A stretch of DNA of 64,000 nt from Halichondria panicea (GCF_963675165.1 NC_087385.1:4092501-4156500), one strand, 5' to 3'. Positions 8,495-20,018 are shown, counted from the first letter of the stretch. Program-made: numbers and translations. The notes: generated by a model not told the origin, from the sequence alone.

Positions 8495-10925
8495 TAGCGC
8501 TTTAGCCCTTTCCTTGCCATTCGTGAAATCTGGAACAGGAGCGTCTTTAGGTCGATCAATTAGTGTGGATCCGGCCTCACCACGCCTCCATGTCATTCTA
8601 TTAGTCTAGATCCGGCTAGCAATTCTAGCTGGGACTCCCAGTTCTAGCTCCTTTTGTTTAGCGTGTCAGAGACTGGGAGAAGATGATTGGCACTCCCTGG
8701 CTCCTTTGGATGTACAGCTGTCCAGATCCCTAGAACATACCCTACATTCTGACGAGTTATCAGTGCATAGGGTGCTTACTAGATTCTTGCCAGCCAGTAC
8801 AGTTCAAGCTACACACAGCACCGCTCAACTATTCTCTACCCCATTATCTAGCTAAATCTGGTCCAACTAGACAGCAGACACAGCTAGTTAATTCAGTAAA
8901 GCCAGGGGTAGCCCTACTTCTACGGTTGTTCAGTACCCACGGTAACAATTCCTCTGGGCTGGGCTAACTAGTTGAGCCACGCCTCCCAATTCTCAAGGCT
9001 AGGTACATGTCTCTGTCTAGCTGCTTCTTCAGCTTCTTGCTCAGTTTTGTGGCTTAGAGAAAGGCCAGCTACTCAGGGGGAAGAGTCCAGATGAAAGTCT
9101 GGCAGCCAGGTGACGTCCAAACGGTCAGTTATTCTTTCCACCAACTTTTTAATCTAGTCTAGTCCTGCTTGCACTGCTACTACTACTGCTGCTACTCTTC
9201 CTAGCTAGTCAAAGGTTTCTTTTTTTTTTTTTTTTTTTTATAACTACATATGCACAAAGAGACATCAAAGCTTACATCAAAGGACACAGATTTTTAGCCT
9301 ACTTGACTGATAAGGCGGTTACCTAGACTACAGTTTGTTTGTCAGGGAGGAGCTCACATACAACTTCATCTAATTCATCATAACGATTCCTTACCCATTG
9401 TTGTAATTTCTACAACAGATTGCCAAGGAAAGAGTTAGTGCAAGGATGTTGAATAGAAAGTTTGTGCGGACAGATGATGCTATGAAAGATTCTGAAGAGA
9501 CTGCAACAGCCTTCAATGTGAGTCAAACCAAAGATATAGGATTGGCAACGGTAGAAAATTTGAAGTTATCCGTGACACGCTCTACGTCATTGGAATGCAT
9601 CACTTTGCCTCTACTTTTGTTGCCTCCAAACTATGGCAATAAAAATAACAGAGAGAACAAGTCCTTATTAACTCTGAAAGAAGTCATTGATGACAGATGC
9701 AAGTTGACATCCCAAGAATCTGCCTCAAGTTAAATACTGAGAGGGATTCTCAAAGTCAACAAGAAAGAGAGAAGCTCAGAAACAACACTTTAATACTTAG
9801 ACAATACTGCTTGTGTTCATGTCCATTCTCACATTTGATATAAGCTCTGGGCTTGTATGAACAAAAACTAGATAACATAGATAGACTGATAGTACTGTAG
9901 CCATTATCAATATTCTCTGTTACATGTTCTGTACGACATTTTATTATTACCAAATTTTAATAAATTATCAACATTTCACAAGTCATATAAACTGCTAAGC
10001 TGCACATAATGAACTGCTACTGCTGCTACTACATGAGGTAGAGCTGGTGCTATACAACTGTACAGGTCTTTTGCATGTAACAAAGTCTTTCATTTCGTTT
10101 TTTAATATGTAGCCCAAAATAGTCAATCAACTCTTCCTTCTTCAGCTTCATAAATTTCTTCCAGCATACTGATAGTACGATGAAGATCTAATAGTATGAC
10201 TGTGTATGTGGGGGGGGGGGGGCATATGAATGAGTTAGTAAAACACTGTGGCACTGACCTGGAGCTTTCTATCCCAGTTCTGTATAAGCCGATAATCAGG
10301 CCTTACACCTCCAGTCATATTTTCTGCAACTGACTAAAATTTAAAGCACAAAACCTGTACCAGTTGATGGACCTGACATTGATAAACACTCTCATGAAGT
10401 CAGTATAATTTTAAAAGCATTTGTGTTTCTTAAAAAGGGTGCATAAAACGTCAGATGAAATAAGCCATACTCAACACTACAACACATTCTAAATGGTATG
10501 AACAGGCGATTTTTGCCTTTCAGTAGATCAACCTACATACATACAACCAGGAAAACTTGAAGAATAGTAATATGGATGAGCACTGTTTCTTAAAAAGGGA
10601 TCAAACCTTGTAAAATTGTAGTTTTTCTGTAGTAAAAAGTCTTTGTTTCTTTAGTTTTACAAACTGGCAAGATAATCTAACTCTAAATAAAGCACAACAT
10701 CAGTGTAACACCATGAGAGGTCATGAGGCACTAAAGGAAGACCATAACAGACTTTTTCTGCTTTTCGCGGGCATTCTGGCAGGAAAACAGGCGAGTCACA
10801 GATGGTTTCATTACAAAACTGCAGAAACACATGTAAAACTAGTGTTCAAGCTGGCGCTGTGCTAATGCTGCCTCTCGCCATGATTTGCTTTCGCTCAAAA
10901 GTATAGAAGAGAAAGTATAGAAGAG
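8495..10925. other. gene-free region
   Basis: No supported gene. Bases 8746-8886 are an inverted paralogue of 14535-14740 and contain the empty site described for the element at 14544-14614. A T-run of about 19 lies near 9220. The frame at 9446-9733 begins in a dispersed repeat and shows no protein family. A G-run of about 12 lies near 10211. Confidence 0.45.
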
Positions 10926-11425
10926 GAAAAAGTGTATAAAATAATCTGTCTAAAACTGACTTGCAATTGTATAATTATGGTATCATTGTTGTGTTTTGTG
11001 GCTGCTTATACCAGGACCTCAAGGATCTAGGAAGCAACAAAGAAGAAGATTTTGTTTTCAATTAATTATAAGCGGAAGTGCATAATTATTTCATAAAGTT
11101 AGCTTATCTATATAAAGTCACTGAGAAGAAAAGACTTATTACATGCATCTATTGTTGTATTATGTGGCTTTAATACCAGGACCTCAAGAAAGAAGAAAAT
11201 TGGATCTGTAGTTCATGCAGTGTATAATTATAATATTTAAGAAGAAAAGACTTGTGTACATACATATTGTTATCTATAGTAGTGTTTTGTGGCTTACCAG
11301 GCCCTCAAGAAAAATATGATTCTGCCAGGAGGATCTGGATCTGGGGAATGAGCGCGCATGCGCATTACATCCATAGGAATAATTAAAGGGTGTGTCCAAT
11401 TTCACAAATGGCTACTGCTAGCTAG
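10926..11425. repeat. diverged tandem-like units ending in copy 2 of the 5875-6020 repeat
   Basis: Three similar stretches (about 10930-11060, 11080-11215 and 11235-11340) share GTGGCTT...ACCAGG(A/C)CCTCAAG, and two of them share AAGAAAAGACTT followed by CATCTATTGTTGTATTATGTGG-like sequence. The last merges into the dispersed repeat also found at 5875-6020. They look like serial insertions or an old tandem duplication of one element. Confidence 0.6.
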
Positions 11426-11496
11426 CTGTTTTAACAGGTATTTTCTGAGTCTTGTAGCTAACAAAAAGCTAGCGCTTTAATGCAAGGCTAACTCAT

Positions 11497-11980
11497 ATGT
11501 TGAATAGAAAGTTTGTGCGGACAGATGATGCTATGAAAGAATCTGAAGAGACTGCAACAGCCTTCAATGTGAGTCAAACTAGCCATAACTCGAGAAAGAA
11601 GCTTTAGTTTGCTAATCCACGAATCAAAATCCAAGAGAACGTGGCTAGAAGCCTATAGAAGCTGTTAGTTTTCGTCGCATTGCAACCGTTGAGCAGTTAC
11701 AGCTGGAACAGACACACAGACACACACACAGTCAGCTTTACCGTATCCCTCGTGCGGCTACGCCTCGAGGCATAATGATCACGTGAACCACTTCCGTTGC
11801 CAATCCTTCCCTCCTATATCTTTGTTCAAACTAGCCATAACTCGAGAAAGAAGCTTTAGTTTGCTAATCCACGAATCAAAATCCAAGAGAACGTGGCTAG
11901 AAGCCTATAGAAGCTGTTAGCTTTCGTCGCATTGCAACCGTTGAGCAGTTACAGCTGGAACAGACACACAGTCAGCTAGC
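11497..11980 (-). repeat. diverged copies of the GCCTCGGTGCGC family, partly duplicated in tandem
   Basis: Bases 11571-11735 recur at 11823-11975 (AACTCGAGAAAGAAGCTTTA, CTAGAAGCCTATAGAAGCTG, GAGCAGTTACAGCTGGAACA). These correspond to the interior of the abundant family seen at 43233-43813 and elsewhere, in the same orientation. A terminal block ACCGTATCCCTCGTGCGGCT...GAGGCAT ends the first copy near 11780, and a similar block sits alone near 14455-14495. Bases 9446-9530 match 11497-11580. Confidence 0.7.
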
Positions 11981-12984
11981 TTTACCGTTAGATGGGCGTG
12001 GCCCACCTCCAAAAGGGGAGACGGGTTGCAGCAGAGATTGAAGAGAGAGGGATATGAAACTTGATGACGTGTACATACAATCCGTGTTACCCAAAATGGG
12101 CGTGGCACATTGTCTTTACTGCAATTTCTATGTAAAATCATGTAAAATACTTTGTGGGACTGTATCTCTGGACTTGCTGCTACATATAGAACAAAGTTGA
12201 TATTAAATGCAAGAGTAGACCTTTGGGAAGTGCAACAGCTCCTCAGCTAAAGCCAAGAGACAGCTTGTTCGATCACTTCAACTTTTTTGACCTCTTGTAC
12301 TTGTCCTGGAGCAAAATTTTGCAAAATTGTACACTAAAAATCGATTATACTTTCAGCATCAGAGCGATCTAGCCTTTGAGACAGGCACCAGTACATAGAA
12401 TACATAGCTAACATTAAAACTCATCACTAAACCATCTTATGAAAACCAACTTGCTTTCTGCTACAGTCCCACAAAGGCTAGTATAGCCAATAAACCAGGG
12501 AATCTGGCGTTCTGGATTTTATTGCCACCAAATATATTAAAACAATCTGTGGCTAGTCAATTATATGATCATAACTCTTCAAGTGAGTCATCCAGCTTTC
12601 CCCATGGGCCTGTTTTGTTTTATTATTTTACAAATTAAACCGCCATTTTTATAGCAACACGGAGTGCCTAAACTTTTTACTCTGTTTTACATTGAGCACA
12701 TAAGCCCACGTGATCTAATTTCATATCCCCTTCTCTTCAATCTCTGGTTGCAGCCCTATCTAGCATTCGTTCTTGCTGCAGAAAAACATGCAGCACCAAT
12801 CAGATTGCAGACTGCCTACATTACGTAAGCAGTAGTTTGCATTCAGGAATGCATATGCACCAATCAGATTGTATAACTCTTACGTAATGCATTTTTGTTG
12901 GCTTCCCAGCCCCTCCCCTCTCTGCAGCAAGCTGAGCTTTGTGGTTAGAGGCGCGGCTAATATTAATGATTTCATAGTTAGTAC
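11981..12984. other. gene-free stretch with pieces shared with 14320-14450
   Basis: No gene supported. GGGCGTGGCC...CCTCCAAAAGGGGAGACGGG near 11994-12026 and GTTGCAGCCCTATCTAGCATTCG near 12747 are also present in inverted form around 14394-14455. They supply the empty site for the element at 14346-14391. Confidence 0.55.
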
Positions 12985-14315
12985 TAGCCTCGATCCCAGG
13001 CGGATCCGTCTCTAATTGAACGCTAGGTCGCCTCCTCGGCCTGGTATTGATTGTATCTGGGCGTGTATCTGGGCATGTGCTGTGGTTGCTGTGGTTGCTC
13101 AGGTATTCGCTAAAAAAGAGCGAATACCTGAGCAAGGTGGAGCGAATAGAACACTAATAGTGTATGTAAGCATACTTACTCCGTAAAATCACCGTTAAAT
13201 CACAAAGAACTCCGTGTCATAGGTCTATTCGTTTAGTTTGTCATAGATATAGGCTTAGCTAGCTAGAGTGTGAGGAGCTGTCTTGTGCGAAGGAAGAAGG
13301 AGCATCACTCTTGTGAAAGAACAGACCTAGGTTCTCAAGTTTCTGCTATCAGTGGCTACCTTTGATTGACTACACAATTTAATACAAGCGCTTGATTAGA
13401 CCATTGATTGCCAGATACACTTGGTAGAGTCTATCCTCAGACTCTGGCCATCGATCTCTTGTATACTATGCTCAGGGGTGTCCACAAGTGGCTGGGCCTG
13501 GGATGTATTGTCAAGGTGAGCGATATAAATCAATAATCCCCTTTCATCATTGGAAATTGTACACTATAGCCTATAGCCCAATCCTTGGTATCTGGATCAA
13601 GATATGACATTACGGCACTGGCACTGGTGTTGTGTTAGCCTCCTTCACCGGCCTTCAAGGAAGTGCGGCCTGGGATCGTGGCTAGTTTGTGTGGACCATC
13701 ACTGTGAGTTACAAAATGTATAGTGGAATGGTGAATTTAAGTTCATACTAATTTGTATACAGGAGCAAAATGGAACCTTCCCCTCCAACCCCCGTCGTAC
13801 TCCTCCTAGCTGATGGGTGTGAACTAATTGAAAGAGGATGCCCCAGTGCCACTCGTGTCCTTCCCAAGGGTCCGATCTTATAGAACTACCTGCACTAAAA
13901 CTACGGACGTGGAATGGCTCTTTCAACACTTGTGGTTGCTATCCTGACCAGTGACGTCAGGATTCTACTGTCTCTTGATGCACTGTGAACACACAATCTT
14001 TGTTATGCCACCTGAAGGCTTAGCAGGCATATCCAACGCAGTATTTATTAAGTCTTTCTGGAAGCTCTTGTTTGAGATCTTCGCTTCTAAACATCTGCAT
14101 TTATTATGGACGCAGTACTGCTGTGCACAGTATTAATTTCTAGTGTCATTATATCATTATATCGCTGTATTTTTAGCCAACTGTGATAAACTGAAGATTT
14201 TACAGTACATAGCTGATACTTACCAATTTCCGGTCACGCCCAGATACAATCAATACCAGGCCGAGGAGGCGACCTAGCGTTCAATTAGAGACGGATCGGC
14301 CTGGGATCGAGGCTA
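12985..14315. mobile_element. 1331-bp long-form TAGCCTCG element with 9-bp duplication
   Basis: Terminal inverted repeats of about 80 bp start TAGCCTCGATCCCAGG, include GATCCGTCTCTAATTGAACG and GGTCGCCTCCTCGGCC, and end with GGTATTGATTGTATCTGGGC. Exact 9-bp flanks AGTTAGTAC occur at 12976-12984 and 14316-14324. The terminal repeat is itself partly self-complementary (CCAGGCC near the tip, GGCCTGG about 45 bp further in). Internal frames (13699-13929, 13951-14136) have no transposase signature, so it appears non-autonomous. Confidence 0.9.
13636..13684. mobile_element. 49-bp subfamily II element nested in the 1331-bp element
   Basis: It reads TAGCCTCCTTCACCGGCC ... GCGGCCTGGGATCGTGGCTA, the reverse-orientation relative of 8365-8429 with an internal deletion. 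Flanking 9-mers (GTGTTGTGT, GTTTGTGTG) are similar but not identical, so the duplication is uncertain. Confidence 0.7.
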
Positions 14316-14345
14316 AGTTAGTACGCGATGCAGCAGAACGAATGC

Positions 14346-14391
14346 TAGCCTCGAATCCACGCCGATTAAAATACGCGTGGATTCGAGGCTA
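14346..14391. mobile_element. 46-bp palindromic TAGCCTCG element with proven empty site
   Basis: Arms TAGCCTCGAATCCACGC and its complement close on an AT-rich centre. Exact 9-bp flanks AACGAATGC lie at 14337-14345 and 14392-14400. The reverse-complement paralogue at about 12747-12780 has AACGAATGC once and no insert. Confidence 0.95.
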
Positions 14392-14543
14392 AACGAATGC
14401 TAGATAGGGCTGCAACCTGTCTCCCCTTTTGGAGGCAGGCCACGCCCATCTACTTTACCGTATCCCTCCTGCGGCTACGCCTCGAGGCATTAAAAGTTAT
14501 ATACTCTTGCTTTGCTGACTTGTAACACCGGACTAGCTGTGTC

Positions 14544-14614
14544 TAGACTCGCAAGCTAGCCGTCAGTGTTGCAGGTGAACTGTTCGCCTGCAACAGTGAC
14601 GGCTTGCGAGTCTA
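14544..14614. mobile_element. 71-bp palindromic element of a different sequence family, 9-bp duplication
   Basis: Arms begin TAGACTCGCAAGC, include GCCGTCA and GTTGCAGG, and close at a short GTGAACTGTTCGC centre. Sequence is unrelated to TAGCCTCG elements, but it has the same TAG...CTA ends and exact 9-bp flanks AGCTGTGTC (14535-14543 and 14615-14623). The inverted paralogue has a single uninterrupted copy at 8877-8885. Confidence 0.93.
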
Positions 14615-15185
14615 AGCTGTGTCTGTTGTCTGGCTGGACCAAGATGAGCTAGACTATAGGGTAGATCAGCAGTGCTGTATGCAGCTTACATTGTACTGGC
14701 TGGCAAGAATCTATGCACTGATAACTCGCCAGAATAGAGGGGATCGCTGGGGATCGGGTTGGTTAATGAATACTTTTTTTTATTTTTTTATATTCAAAGT
14801 AGCCAGAGAGATACATAAATGTTGCCTCTTCAGTCTCCAATGATCGTGCAACACCAGCTAGAAGTTTACATAGAAAATCCTTGTCAATTTCTGTGCCAGC
14901 TCAGCAAAAAAAGTGGTGCACGTGATCGTGTCCAACCTCCTCTGCCAAGCGCTCTATCAAGCAACTTTATTTGGTCATAGATTGAAGAGTTATTATGCAA
15001 AACGTTCGCTTTCTCCAACTGTTCAGAGGATACCCTGGGCAACTGTGTGGACCCTTGGAACAAGAATGAAAAAAGCAAGACTGAGTGTAACAGTACACTG
15101 GAAATGATACACGCTGTCATAATTATAGACCTACCCAAGAGACATTCAAAAGCAACCATGAGTTGTGGTTTTATTTTACGCTTGG

Positions 15186-15655
15186 TTGCGCATGCGCAGC
15201 GAGGTATACGGTAATTTTGTAACTGTTTGTGTGTCTGTGTGTAGAGTGTCTGATAAATGATGCAAGTAAAAGTTTCTATATAGGCTTTATAGTGACGTTT
15301 TTTGGTATAGCAATTTGTAAAATAATGCTTCGTTCTCGAGTTATAAGCTAGGTTTGCTTACTTGCATTGCAGCCTTTTCAGAATAGTGCATAGCAAAACT
15401 TGTCTATAGAATTAGCCACTAGAACGCTAGCATTCTAGTGGGTAACATGTATTGGTAGCTGCAAGAGTGAGAAAAGCTGCAAAGCTGCAAAGCTGCACTT
15501 GGCTGTTCATACAGCCATTAATTTTAACTTTTGGTTTCCTTTTTAGCAACAATCATAGTTGATCATTTCCCACTTTCTGCACCAATTGTAAATTGTAGCT
15601 TCATGTTTGGTACCTCTACCGAGGCATCAGCACCCGCGGTGTTTAGTTTCTACAT
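15186..15655 (+). repeat. GCCTCGGTGCGC-family repeat in unit A
   Basis: Recognised by GCGCATGCGCAGCGAGGTATACGG at the left, CTTCGTTCTCGAGTTAT and CTTACTTGCATTGCAGCC inside, and ACCGAGGCATCAGCACCCGC at the right. The same insertion is at the equivalent place in unit B (18847-19300), so it predates the duplication. Confidence 0.85.
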
Positions 15656-15687
15656 ACCTAACCCCCCCCCACACACACACACTACAG

Positions 15688-15821
15688 GAAAGCTATGTAT
15701 TGACGGCTACATTGCCTTGCAAGAGCTCATTGTACCCATTGTAGTGGGAGGAATCCTGGCTATCCTACTGGTGCTGATATTTGTGGCCTATATCGTAGAC
15801 TATATATCCGTAAAAGTATGA
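15688..15821 (+). CDS. LAMP-like C-terminal exon (transmembrane), partial gene, unit A
   Basis: After a good acceptor (CACACACTACAG) the frame reads a Cys-containing stem, then the hydrophobic segment LIVPIVVGGILAILLVLIFV, then a short tail ending YISVKV and a stop at 15819-15821. LAMP1/2 C-termini have the same plan: Cys, then (L/I)(V/I)PIxVGxxLAxLxLIxLIAY, then a short tail with a YxxPhi sorting signal. YISV would fit that signal. No complete luminal domain is visible upstream. A stretch at about 15010-15120 with NCS and NST sequons and several Cys could be a remnant of one. Probably a gene fragment or a gene with exons I cannot see. Confidence 0.5.
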
Positions 15822-16000
15822 ACGATTAAGCGAAACGACATACTGTTATTTTAAAGGATGTGGCAGTGTTTATATCACAATTCACATCTTCGAGCACTTT
15901 ATTCTATTGTGTGTTTAATCTATTGTGTGATCACAACCACTATAGTTATGATTGTATCAACCGTGTTCAATGTTGAAAGGGGACGCACATTATTCAATTA

Positions 16001-16307
16001 TACACCACTCCCATCTATATAATTATGTTGAGTCAGTGTTGTCAATAGTATCATCAAGAGTCCATAATAAATGGGACTCTAGCTGTATCTGCTTACACAA
16101 GCTTACCAGTAATCCATAAACTAACATTCATTAAAGTTCACCCACGTAATTAATACCTCACTTTTATGTTCAATACAAATGTAGTCAAAGTGATACAGGC
16201 TGGGGTCCCCCAGGCCCCCTTTGTGGCTGCATGGTTTTCCTGAAAAAATTCTACTGTGTAAGTGCTTAGTTTTGAGCCAAATAACCTTATCAGGATTTTT
16301 ACAGCAT
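16001..16307 (+). repeat. dispersed repeat copy 2 (uninterrupted)
   Basis: Same sequence as 1890-2576 without the MITE; TAA at 16259-16261 is the empty target. The matching copy in unit B is 19635-20018. Confidence 0.85.
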
Positions 16308-16863
16308 AACTGTTACTGTCACGAAAAGGGTAAATTCACCTGCATGGTTATAATTATAATCTACAGTTGCAATTAATTATGGGTACATGTGAGTCATTAT
16401 CAGTGTGACAAGTTTGTGTGTACATTTATATAAATAATAATTATACCCTTAATTCATGAATTTAACTCTATTGCGCAGCCTGAGAACCGTTTAAATTTTA
16501 GAATTTTAGACTTGAAAGTGTTTATAATGTCAGAATGTCAATCATGGATTAATTTTATGCCACAATCAGAATATATCAGTACATAATTATTATGCTTATT
16601 TTAGTTATTCTCACAACTCTTCATATTCACACTTTTCATAAATTCTAACATTTTAGTTTGTCAAATTGTTTTGGCCTCCGCTTAACATGATGTAGTCTTC
16701 AACTAGCTTGACGTATTAGTCTGACTTTGTAAAATTATAGCCTATAACAATACAGGATTAAACTCAACACATAATTGTGGCTTGCAGAAGCTTATATACT
16801 GCATGCTTACAAAAATTCATGAACATGAATTGCTGTAGAGTTCTGTATACATGTAGTTTGTGG
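16308..16863. other. AT-rich 3' flank of PPP1R3 copy A
   Basis: No gene on either strand. The sequence is colinear with 20019-20606, which has one extra insertion of about 100 bp. Terminator and poly(A) signals for the minus-strand gene probably lie here, but none was assigned. Confidence 0.4.
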
Positions 16864-18460
16864 CTAATAATTATAATCGAGTCCAACTCGGTATTTCTTG
16901 CCGGAATTATTGTCCCACCAACTCTTTCCATCTTCAGACTCCAAACACAAAGCAAAGTCAGTGCAGCCAGGGTTAAAGTACGGTAGGTCAAATGCGTATC
17001 TATTCGTTTGCTCTCCTTTGTAATTAGTCCTAATCAAGGTGGCTGAAATGTCTGCGCATGATTTCCATTCATCAAGTGTATAATGAACAAACAACTTTTT
17101 TGCTAGTACAGAGTCAGACACCCGTACGAATCCCGTGAACTCATTTCCACATCCATACAAGCAGTATTCTAGAGATATCTTTTTTCTGTGAACGCGGGAT
17201 GCAAAGCAACCTTCACGAAAGAGTGGATGATCAAACTGAAAGATAGTAGGACTTGAGAATTTGGTATCGATAACGATGTACAGAGGTTCTCGTTTGGTAA
17301 CACCCCCTTGGAATCTGTCCATATGATCTGCCAGGTCCTACATAAATGAGAGACACACTACTCAATATTTTTTCTATACCATCTTTTGTAACTTACTGGA
17401 TCATTCTGAATGCATAACATGTCTGAAACAGAGAGTTTCAATGGTTCGTCTTGCTCGGTGTTGCAAGGCAAGGAAGCATCGACAATCTCACAATGATCAG
17501 GCAAAGGCCGGCTGGTAACCTCTTGATTCTCTATGAACTTCTCGAGTTTTTCCAAGAGCTCAGCAGAAGGTATTCTAGGGATCACAACAGGTTCACTTGC
17601 TACACTCAGCATAACAGTGTCTTCATTGGTCTGAGATTCCGCAGGGAAAATTGCAATAAAGGGAAAGGTTAAAGCAATAACATCCAGGTCTTACTTGTAG
17701 ATATTCTTGATCTACTGTATTTGTGTGAGTGGAGGTATCAGGAGAGCATCTATCTGGTCCAGTGGTCCTTGTTGAACTAACAGTGGCTGCCACAGTGGTT
17801 GAGGTCTCACCATGAGCTGGCCCGATACTGGTCCTTGCTGAGGTAAAATGACTGGTGGTAGCAATCGCCGCTATTATAATAGTGGTGGGAGTGGGAGTTT
17901 CACTGTCAGCTGGTCCGATACTGGTCCCTGCTGAGGTGGAGTGACTGGTGGCAACTGCAGTGGTGGTCTCACTATCAACTGGCCCGATACTGGTCCCTGT
18001 TGAGGTAGAGTGATTGGTGGTAGCAACCACAGTGATGGGAGTGGAGGTCTCACTATCAACTGGCCCGATACTGGTCCCTGTTGAGGTAGAGTAATTGGTG
18101 GCAGCAACCACAGTGATGGGAGTGGAGGTCTCATTGATTGGCCTCTCAGCTCGATTTTTTGCAGACCTTGACATTACTTTTTGCTTGAGCTTTTCCTATA
18201 ATTTCACAAGGATAAAAAAAGTTATAGCTATAGGTCTAACACTATAAATTATAATCTCCTGATACTGTATACAGAAATGGCTAGTATATCTACTTATAAT
18301 GGTGTCAATGAATGATCACCTTCATTTTGGAATGTTTAGGATTTGTATCAGTTTGATTGTCATCAATGGGGATGACTTGAGTTGAGCAACCTCTACAGAA
18401 GATGATCTTGGTAACAGTCTTGATGACCTTCTTGAACCTTCGACGTATTCTTTTCCCCAT
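16864..18460 (-). CDS. PPP1R3-like glycogen-targeting subunit of protein phosphatase 1, copy A
   Basis: Coding exons, minus: 18320-18460, 17695-18195, 17397-17630, 16864-17337; all introns are phase 0; 449 aa. The family brings PP1 to glycogen to dephosphorylate glycogen synthase and phosphorylase. The first exon is basic and has KIIF (residues 18-21), a good match to the PP1-docking RVxF motif. Exon 2 encodes Thr/Ser-rich 27-residue repeats (about four, ending SIGPVDS). The last exon is a CBM21 carbohydrate-binding domain: FVRVSDS, HYTLDEWKS, FALCLE and the C-terminal WWDNNSGKKYRV. Family members usually have NY rather than KY in WDNNxGxNY, so this copy carries an Asn-to-Lys change. The ATG at 18460 is the first common to both copies; an upstream GTG-initiated extension is not conserved. 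Confidence 0.88.
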
Positions 18461-18846
18461 CTTCTTCTTGACAATACTTGCATGAATAAATGAAATTCTC
18501 TGCACGCTAGACTAATTGTTGCTATCGGAGACCACACAGGCAAACGCATGCGCGATGGATTCAAGTAGCACGTGATGTGTATCGTAACTCCACGCACATT
18601 GAGGGTGAATTATTCAAGCAACTTTATTTGGGCACAGATTGAAGAGTTATTGTGAGAAATGCAAAGCGTTCGCTTTTACCATCTGTTCAGAGGATACCCT
18701 GGGCAACTGTGTGGATCCTTGTTCCAAGAATGAAAAAAACAAGACTGAGGGTAACAGTACACTGGAAATGATGCACGCTGTCATAATTATAGTATATGAT
18801 ATACCCAGGAGACATTCAGCAAACAGTGAGGTGTTGTTTTATTTTA

Positions 18847-19300
18847 TGCTTGGTTGTGCATGCGCAGCGAGGTATACGGTAGTGTGTTTGTGTAGAGTGT
18901 CTGATAAATGATGCAAGTAAGAGTTTCTATAGGCTTTAGTGACGTTTTCTTTTATAGCAATTTGTCAAATAATACTTCGTTCTCAAGTTATAAGCTAGGT
19001 TTGCTTACTTGCATTGCAGCCTTTTCAGAATAGTGCGTAGCAAAACTTGGCTATAGAGTGTTGCTACTCTACTTAGTAATTAGCCAGTAGAGCGCTAGCT
19101 ACATTGTGGCTAGTGTTCTAGTGGGAAACATGTATTGGTAGCTGCAAGAGTGAGAAAAGAGCTGCAAAGCTGCACTTGGCTGTTCATGCAGCCATTAATT
19201 TGGTTTCCTTTTTAGCAACGATCATGGTTGATCATTTCCCACCATTGTATAGCTTCATGTTTGGTACACCTCCATCGAGGCCGCAGTGCTTTTATATTAG
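18847..19300 (+). repeat. GCCTCGGTGCGC-family repeat in unit B
   Basis: Orthologous to 15186-15655. It has lost part of the 3' end (the GAGGCATCAGCACC block is reduced to GAGGCCGCAG). Confidence 0.8.
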
Positions 19301-19342
19301 TTTCTACATACCTACCCCCCCCCCCACACACACACACTACAG

Positions 19343-19470
19343 GAAAGCTATGTATTGAGGACTACATTGCCTTGCAAGAGCTCATAGTACCCATTGTAGT
19401 GGGAGGAATCCTGGCTATCTACTGGTACTGATATTTGTGGCCTATATCATATAGCCTATATCCGTAAAAG
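19343..19470 (+). pseudogene. LAMP-like transmembrane exon, unit B, frameshifted
   Basis: Same exon as 15688-15821. Here one C is missing in GGCTATC(C)TACTGG near 19418, so the frame breaks inside the membrane helix (reads ...VVGGILAIYWY and stops). The acceptor CACACTACAG is kept. The copy cannot make the LAMP-like tail seen in unit A. Confidence 0.6.
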
Positions 19471-19634
19471 TATGAACGATTAAGCGAAACGACATACTAT
19501 CTTTTGTGTTATTTTTAAAGGATGTGGCAGTGTTTATTATCACAATTCACATCTTCGAGCACTTTATTCTATTGTGTGATCACAACCACTATGATTGTAT
19601 CAACTGTGTTCAATGTTGAAAGGGGACGCACATT

Positions 19635-20018
19635 ATACACCACTCCCATCTATATAATTATGTGGAGTCAGTGTTGTCAATAGTATCATCAAGAGACCAT
19701 AATAAAATAACGGAACTCTTAATTATTGCAAGGTTATTGTTATGCATGGTCAATATTCACTAATATGCACACGTAAAAAAAGCCTAGTAATTATAGTTAG
19801 CTGTATCTGCTTACACAAGCTTACCAGTAATCACATTCATTAAAGTTTACCCACGTAATTAATACCTCACCTTTATGTTCAATGCAAATTCAAATGCAGC
19901 CAAAGTGATACAGGGCGGGCCCCCCACAGGCCCCCTTTGTGGCTGGTTTTCCTGAAAAAATTCTACTGTGTAAGTGCTTAGTTTTGAGCCAAATAACCTT
20001 ATCAGGACTTTACAGCAT
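19635..20018 (+). repeat. dispersed repeat copy 3 (uninterrupted)
   Basis: Duplicate of 16001-16307 with an insertion of about 80 bp; empty TAA target at 19971-19973. Confidence 0.8.

Larger units (their letters stand above)
14957..18580. repeat. tandem segmental duplication, unit A
   Basis: Unit A (about 3.6 kb) is colinear with unit B (18611-22437). It starts at CAAGCAACTTTATTTGG and ends near GGAGACC...ACAGGCAAACGC. Both contain, in order, a Cys/Asn-rich remnant, a GCCTCGGTGCGC-family repeat, a LAMP-like exon, a dispersed repeat, and a four-exon PPP1R3-like gene on the minus strand. Exons are much more alike than introns, where indels of tens to about 100 bp occur. Confidence 0.95.

Noticed and set aside
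9446-9733. 95-residue frame starting MLNRKFVRTDD
   Set aside because: Its first 85 bp match a dispersed repeat at 11497-11580 and the rest matches no family.
12821-13135. 104-residue minus-strand frame
   Set aside because: Runs through the terminal repeat and boundary of the 1331-bp mobile element.
15531-15687. N-terminal part of the frame containing the LAMP-like helix
   Set aside because: This stretch is the tail of the GCCTCGGTGCGC repeat plus a CA tract; only the part after the CTACAG acceptor is plausible exon.
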